Notes under the pieces: model-generated | Databases searched by the model: none | What the model was told of the DNA's origin: nothing | What the model saw: the letters and a program-made list of their open reading frames with translations, nothing else | Assembly: GCA_030691775.1 (NCBI GenBank) | Contig: JAUYDN010000061.1 | Location: 1 to 9,980, forward strand | Source: Dehalococcoidia bacterium | GTDB lineage: Bacteria > Chloroflexota > Dehalococcoidia > Dehalococcoidales > Fen-1064 | Direction of reading: 5' to 3' | Length of the DNA: 9,980 nt | Shown here: one piece after another, positions 6,460-9,980 of the stretch | Position numbering within the stretch: position 1 is the stretch's first letter | How the letters are laid out: each line of letters starts with the position of its first letter | Made by a program: the position numbers and the translations under genes

Positions 6460-6897
6460 CTGAGCAACCCACCCACGAAAATCAAAAGCAAACGGTTTGC
6501 GGAGTTCCTGAACAGCCAGGATACCTTCCGCGTTTATAAAGGCAGTCGCCTCCTTTTCGCGTCGCGCAAGGATAAGCTGGCGCCGATGGTCGATTACATC
6601 GAAAACTGCGCGCCGTTCGTTGAGGGTGTAACCGTTTACGACCGTATCGTCGGTAATGCGGCGGCATTACTGTTGATAACCATAAATTGCCGTACCGTCT
6701 TCAGTGCGTTGGGTAGTGAGAACGCCATCAAGACCCTGGCGGCAGCCGGTATCAAATACCGTTTCAACGAGACAATCGACTGCATTATGAACGACCCCGG
6801 CACGGACATGTGCCCGATGGAGAAGCTATCGCTGGGGAAGGCACCGGATGAATTCTTCCGGGCACTCAAGGCACGCATAGTCGCCAGTTCGAAGTGA
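6460..6897 (+). CDS. DUF1893/TM1506-like protein with apparent non-canonical start
   Basis: The reading frame 6448-6897 encodes a protein like the DUF1893 (TM1506) family of about 130-150 residues, whose fold is thought to be related to cytidine deaminases; its function is unknown. The core reads RLLFASRKD, then YDRIVGNAAA as the family's DKVVGkAAA, and ends TDMCPMEKL with the invariant Cys-Pro-Met-Glu. The first ATG in frame is at 6586, inside the conserved fold, so it would delete about a third of the domain (RFAEFLNSQDTFRVYKG and the next strand). No ATG, GTG or TTG lies between the upstream TGA at 6445 and 6586. A CTG at 6460, seven bases after GAGGGGG (6446-6452), is the best start and gives 145 residues. 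A frameshift in the G5T5C3 run or a decayed start is also possible. It follows the LarA-like gene by 61 bases. Confidence 0.68.
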   Translation: MSNPPTKIKSKRFAEFLNSQDTFRVYKGSRLLFASRKDKLAPMVDYIENCAPFVEGVTVYDRIVGNAAALLLITINCRTVFSALGSENAIKTLAAAGIKYRFNETIDCIMNDPGTDMCPMEKLSLGKAPDEFFRALKARIVASSK

Positions 6898-6987
6898 TTA
6901 AGAACCGATAGGTGCTACCGAACCGGGATGTGATAAAATCCGAAGCACGAAACTCGAAATCCGAAATAATGTCAAAAAATTTGAAAA

Positions 6988-6993
6988 TATAAT
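6988..6993 (+). promoter_or_regulatory. Candidate -10 box before the 4HBD-like gene
   Basis: TATAAT at 6988-6993 lies 55 bases before the GTG start at 7049. The hexamer at 17-base spacing is AATAAT (6965-6970), a poor -35. The surrounding AT-rich sequence makes chance matches likely, so this is tentative. Confidence 0.3.
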
Positions 6994-6995
6994 AC

Positions 6996-7030
6996 ATTTG
7001 GTTATTGGTGTTTGGAATTTATTTAGAATT
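6996..7030. repeat. Inverted copy of the A/C-rich low-complexity repeat
   Basis: ATTTGGTTATTGGTG (6996-7010) is the exact reverse complement of 4714-4728 and is followed by TTTGGAATTTATTTAGAATTT (7011-7031), again of the same repeat style. The bases before it (6940-6985, CGAAACTCGAAATCCGAAAT and following) are another short-period, AT-rich stretch. Nothing coding is seen in 6898-7048. Confidence 0.55.
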
Positions 7031-7048
7031 TCCTTTTGAGGTGGGCTT

Positions 7049-8491
7049 GTGGCAGTTAAAACCGCAGAACAGTACTACGAAAGTTTAAGAAAGACACGCC
7101 CGACGGCTTACGTGCTCGGGGAGAAAGTGGCTAATATCCACGACCACCCGCTCATCAAAGGACAGGTTGCCGGTGTGGCGCAAACCTATGCCCTGGCGCA
7201 TGACCCGGAGGGTGAAAAGCTCCTGGTTGCCGACTCGAAGCTTGCCGGGGAAAAAGTCAACCGCTTCGTCAGGCTCTATGAAAGTCCGGAAGACCTCATC
7301 GTCAAAATCAAGATGCTCAAGTTTCTCTCCCAACGCGTGGGCACCTGTTATATGCGCTGTACCGGACTCGATGCAATCAATGCCACAGCTCTCACTACCT
7401 TCGACGTTGATAAGAAATACGGCACACCCTATCACACGCGTTTTCTCGACTGGCTCAATTTCATCCAGAAAAACGACTTCGTGGTGTGGAGTGGGGTGAC
7501 GGATGTCAAGGGCGACCGCAGTAAGCGTCCGTCGGAGCAGGCAGACCCGGACATGTATTTGCGCATTATCGAGCGGCGTAAAGACGGCGTGGTGGTGCGG
7601 GGCGCCAAGGCGCACCAGAGCGGCTCGCTGTGCAGTCACTGGGGGCTGATTATCCCTTCGCGGGAAATGCGGGCGGCAGATAAAGACTATGCCGTGTGCT
7701 TTGCCGTGCCCACGGATGCGAAGGGCGTCATTCATGTTTACGGGCGGGGCACGCTCGAGGAGCGCGCGTTGGAGGGTGTCGACCTGGGCAACGTCAACTA
7801 CTCCAAGTTCGCCCCGCTGGTCATTTTCGATGACGTCTTCATCCCCGACGAGCATATTTTCCTCTGCGGAGAGCACGAGTTCGCCGGGCAAATGGTGCGG
7901 GCATTCGGCTCTTATCACCGGCACTCACACGGCGGCTGTAAGTGCGGCGTCGGGGATATTCTTATCGGCGCGGCGGCAACCATCGCCGATTACAACGGCG
8001 TACCTGATGCCACCCACATCGGCATGAAGCTCACAGAGATGATTAAGACCGTGCAGACGATGTACGGGTGCTGTCTGGCGGCGTCAATCGAGGCAACGCG
8101 CCATGAATCGGGTATCTACCAGGTGGACACTGTTCTTGCCAACACTTCCAAGCTCTACGAAGGTAAGGAATATGATGAGACTATCCGCTTGCTTGTCGAT
8201 ATCGCGGGTGGTTTTGTGGCTGACCTGCCCTCGGAGAAAGACCTGCGTAATCCGGAAATCGGCAAGCTCGTGGACAAGTACCTCAAAGGGAGGCCGGGTG
8301 TCTCGACTGAAGACCGCATGCGTATGTTCCGTCTTATCGAAAAACTGGCGTTCGAGACACGCGATATCGTTTCCAATATCCACGGCGGCGGCTCGCCGGA
8401 GGCGCACCGCATGACATTACTCCGTGATACCGACCTGGAACCGAAGAAGAAGCTGGCAAAACGCCTGGCGGGAATTAAAGAAGATAAGTGA
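7049..8491 (+). CDS. 4-Hydroxybutyryl-CoA dehydratase / vinylacetyl-CoA isomerase family protein
   Basis: A 480-residue member of the HpaB/4-hydroxybutyryl-CoA dehydratase flavoprotein family. The C. aminobutyricum enzyme binds FAD and a [4Fe-4S] cluster through C99, C103, H292 and C299; here C100, C104 (GTCYMRC), H290 and C297 (YHRHSHGGCK) keep that spacing, so a cluster is expected, unlike in HpaB monooxygenases. KAHQSG (187-192) and VIFDDVFIP (258-266) are family signatures for flavin and substrate contacts, and SPEAHRM (449-455) is the C-terminal motif. Such enzymes dehydrate 4-hydroxybutyryl-CoA by a ketyl radical route and isomerise vinylacetyl-CoA. By alignment from memory, the active-site Tyr296 is H294 and Glu257 is A255, so the substrate may differ. 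The start is GTG at 7049, after GAGGTGGG (7038-7045). It forms its own unit. Confidence 0.85.
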   Translation: MAVKTAEQYYESLRKTRPTAYVLGEKVANIHDHPLIKGQVAGVAQTYALAHDPEGEKLLVADSKLAGEKVNRFVRLYESPEDLIVKIKMLKFLSQRVGTCYMRCTGLDAINATALTTFDVDKKYGTPYHTRFLDWLNFIQKNDFVVWSGVTDVKGDRSKRPSEQADPDMYLRIIERRKDGVVVRGAKAHQSGSLCSHWGLIIPSREMRAADKDYAVCFAVPTDAKGVIHVYGRGTLEERALEGVDLGNVNYSKFAPLVIFDDVFIPDEHIFLCGEHEFAGQMVRAFGSYHRHSHGGCKCGVGDILIGAAATIADYNGVPDATHIGMKLTEMIKTVQTMYGCCLAASIEATRHESGIYQVDTVLANTSKLYEGKEYDETIRLLVDIAGGFVADLPSEKDLRNPEIGKLVDKYLKGRPGVSTEDRMRMFRLIEKLAFETRDIVSNIHGGGSPEAHRMTLLRDTDLEPKKKLAKRLAGIKEDK

Positions 8492-8530
8492 GGGCGTTTA
8501 ACACTGCCATTACCCCGAAAATACCGTTTA

Positions 8531-8725
8531 TTGTCATTCTGGAGGAGTCCTGATAATTCCTTTATTCCTTATCGGGACGACGAAGAATCTGGAGGAGGGG
8601 AGTTGAATCATGGGGTCGCCTACCCCTCCCTGAGATTCTTCGCGGAGTTTACCCTGAGCGATTATGAAGGGCTCCAGAATGACAACCCCGGTTTTCATAT
8701 TTCGTAGTCCCGATATAATCGGGAT
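8531..8725. repeat. Long imperfect palindrome, MITE-like intergenic element
   Basis: TTGTCATTCTGGAG (8531-8544) and CTCCAGAATGACAA (8672-8685) form a perfect 14-bp terminal inverted repeat. Nested inside, CGAAGAATCT (8581-8590) pairs with AGATTCTTCG (8633-8642), and GGAGGGG (8594-8600) pairs with CCCCTCC (8623-8629). The tail up to 8707 matches 2993-3024. It is followed by TCCCGAT (8708-8714) and ATCGGGA (8718-8724), a short hairpin. No open frame is supported in 8492-8853, apart from the leader of the next gene. Confidence 0.65.
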
Positions 8726-8853
8726 GAATCCAGTTTACCTTTGATGGCTGGACTCTTCTCCCCGATTTCCAATGGGGATAGGGTGATGGTCTTGAATTAA
8801 AAACTGGCTGTTAGCTGATTGCTAAACGCTTTCGATAAGTGAGGTTTGCGGGA

Positions 8854-9980
8854 ATGGACTTTACGTTTACTGAGGAACAGGAGATGCTCAAGAAATCTGT
8901 GCGTGACTTTCTCACCGCCAAGTGTCCTAAGTCATACGTTAAACAGATGGAAGCGGATGAGAAAGGTTACACGCTCGACCTCTGGGGAGAGATGGCGGGG
9001 CTGGGGTGGCAGGGGCTGGTGTTACCGGAGAAATATGGCGGGAGCGCCTTGCAGTTCCTCGACCTGGCGGTACTCTGCGAGGAGATGGGACGCGCCTGTT
9101 TACCGGGACCCTTTTTCTCTACGGTAGTACTCGGCGCGCTGACCATCCTGGAATCAGGTACCGATGCCCAGAAAGACAGGTATCTGCCCGGCATCGCCAG
9201 TGGAAAGACCATCGTCACGCTGGCTCTCAATGAAAAAGACGCCCGGTATAATGCCCGCGCCATTTCGCTCCGGGCGACGGTGAACAAGGATGGCTATTTA
9301 CTTAACGGAACCAAGCTCTTCGTGCCCGATGCACAGGTTGCGGATTATCTTCTGGTGGTTGCCCGTACCAGGCAAACGGTTAACCCGGAACGCGGTATTA
9401 CTGTCTTTATCGTCGATGCAAAAAGCCCGGGCATTACGGTCGCTCCCCTGAAAACGATTGCCCATGACAAGCTCTGCGAGGTGACGTTCGAACGGGTGAA
9501 GGTGACCGGCGAGAATATCGTCGGCGGCTTGGGGCGGGGTTGGGGCATCGCCCGTAGAGCTATCGAGCGCGCCGCGGCGGCACGGTGCTGTGATACGGCG
9601 GGGGTGCTTCAACGTGTGCTTGAAATGACACTCGATTACGCGAAAGAGCGCAAGCAGTTCGAGAAGCCCATCGGCAGTTTCCAGGTCATCCAGCACTACC
9701 TGGCGGAGGTGGCAACGGATGTTGACGGGGCGCGTTTCAGCGCTTACCAGGCGGCGTGGCGCTTGAGCGAGGGGAAACCAGCGGTCAGGGAAATCGCCAT
9801 CGCTAAAACATTCGCCGCGGATGCCTTCGAGCGTATTATCACGAAATCGCACCAGATTTTCGGCGCCATCGGTGTAACTGTGGACCACGACCTGCATTTC
9901 TATACGACACGCGGCAAGGCGGCGATGCTGAGCTGGGGTGATGGTGATTACTGGCGGGAGTACGTGGCGCAGGCGATGGG
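8854..9980 (+). CDS. Acyl-CoA dehydrogenase, 3' end cut by window edge
   Basis: The frame stays open to the right edge: 375 complete codons and two extra bases. The N-terminal helical domain (MDFTFTEEQE), middle domain (about 119-220) and C-terminal domain with RKQFEKPIGSFQVIQH (266-281) and the HDLHFYTTRG segment (345-354) identify a FAD-dependent acyl-CoA dehydrogenase, near full length at the cut. The middle-domain motif normally reading A-x-x-E-P-x-x-G-S-D is LALNEKDARYNA (123-134) here, without the GSD. No EGT motif follows in the portion seen; E238 in AIERAA may serve as the base. Related branches include non-catalytic partner subunits and steroid or aromatic side-chain dehydrogenases. 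The start ATG at 8854 follows GAGG (8841-8844) by nine bases. It is a separate unit after the palindromic element and differs clearly from the dehydrogenase at 3499-4674. Confidence 0.85.
   Translation, partial: MDFTFTEEQEMLKKSVRDFLTAKCPKSYVKQMEADEKGYTLDLWGEMAGLGWQGLVLPEKYGGSALQFLDLAVLCEEMGRACLPGPFFSTVVLGALTILESGTDAQKDRYLPGIASGKTIVTLALNEKDARYNARAISLRATVNKDGYLLNGTKLFVPDAQVADYLLVVARTRQTVNPERGITVFIVDAKSPGITVAPLKTIAHDKLCEVTFERVKVTGENIVGGLGRGWGIARRAIERAAAARCCDTAGVLQRVLEMTLDYAKERKQFEKPIGSFQVIQHYLAEVATDVDGARFSAYQAAWRLSEGKPAVREIAIAKTFAADAFERIITKSHQIFGAIGVTVDHDLHFYTTRGKAAMLSWGDGDYWREYVAQAM

Noticed and set aside
7085..7924. Antisense open frame of 279 codons over the 4HBD-like gene
   Set aside because: Overlaps a confidently recognised gene and shows no motifs of its own; typical of GC-biased third codon positions.
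8708..8724. TATAAT at 8714-8719 as a promoter -10
   Set aside because: It falls in the centre of a short palindrome and has no -35 at suitable spacing.
9298..9897. Antisense open frame of 199 codons over the second acyl-CoA dehydrogenase
   Set aside because: Shadow frame of a recognised gene.
1..9980. CRISPR array, tRNA, rRNA, transposase or phage genes
   Set aside because: No regularly spaced repeats, cloverleaf-like sequence or matching protein motifs were seen by eye on either strand.

Overview
All eight genes recognised here lie on the + strand, in five short transcription units separated by repeat-rich intergenic DNA. The content suggests an anaerobic bacterium that degrades CoA-bound organic acids. 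It includes two acyl-CoA dehydrogenases, a flavin/[4Fe-4S] 4-hydroxybutyryl-CoA dehydratase family enzyme and a LarA-type (nickel-pincer) racemase homologue. Strong GGAGG-type ribosome binding sites and sigma70-like promoters indicate a bacterium. The gene mix resembles sediment Chloroflexota (Dehalococcoidia) or similar anaerobes, but that placement is inference from content only.

Layout: (1) 1-2597: a good promoter (77-106), then an alkylsulfatase-like metallo-beta-lactamase-fold hydrolase and, 32 bases on, a class C beta-lactamase/esterase-fold serine hydrolase. (2) 2598-3222: a 0.6 kb repeat region with a direct repeat around a hairpin and a GTCATTC...GAATGAC element. (3) 3223-4674: a stand-alone Lrp/AsnC ligand-binding (RAM) domain of 75 aa, then an acyl-CoA dehydrogenase. 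(4) 4675-5153: A/C-rich low-complexity repeat and two strong hairpins. (5) 5154-6897: a LarA-like protein, then a DUF1893/TM1506-like protein that has no ATG, GTG or TTG at its expected N-terminus. (6) 6898-7048: a copy of the low-complexity repeat in inverted orientation. (7) 7049-8491: the 4-hydroxybutyryl-CoA dehydratase-like enzyme. (8) 8492-8853: a long imperfect palindrome related to the element in (2). (9) 8854-9980: a second acyl-CoA dehydrogenase, cut by the right edge.

The two acyl-CoA dehydrogenases and the 4HBD-like enzyme would act on CoA thioesters. The RAM protein may sense a metabolite and control or accompany the first dehydrogenase. The LarA homologue may interconvert stereoisomers of a 2-hydroxy acid feeding the pathway. 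No CoA ligase, thiolase, ETF or LarB/C/E genes lie in the window, so the pathway and its substrate are not determined. No CRISPR, tRNA, rRNA, transposase or phage gene was seen. The most unusual points are substituted active-site positions in the 4HBD-like and metallo-hydrolase proteins, the missing start codon of the DUF1893 gene, and the inverted repeat pair bracketing the larA-like/DUF1893 unit.
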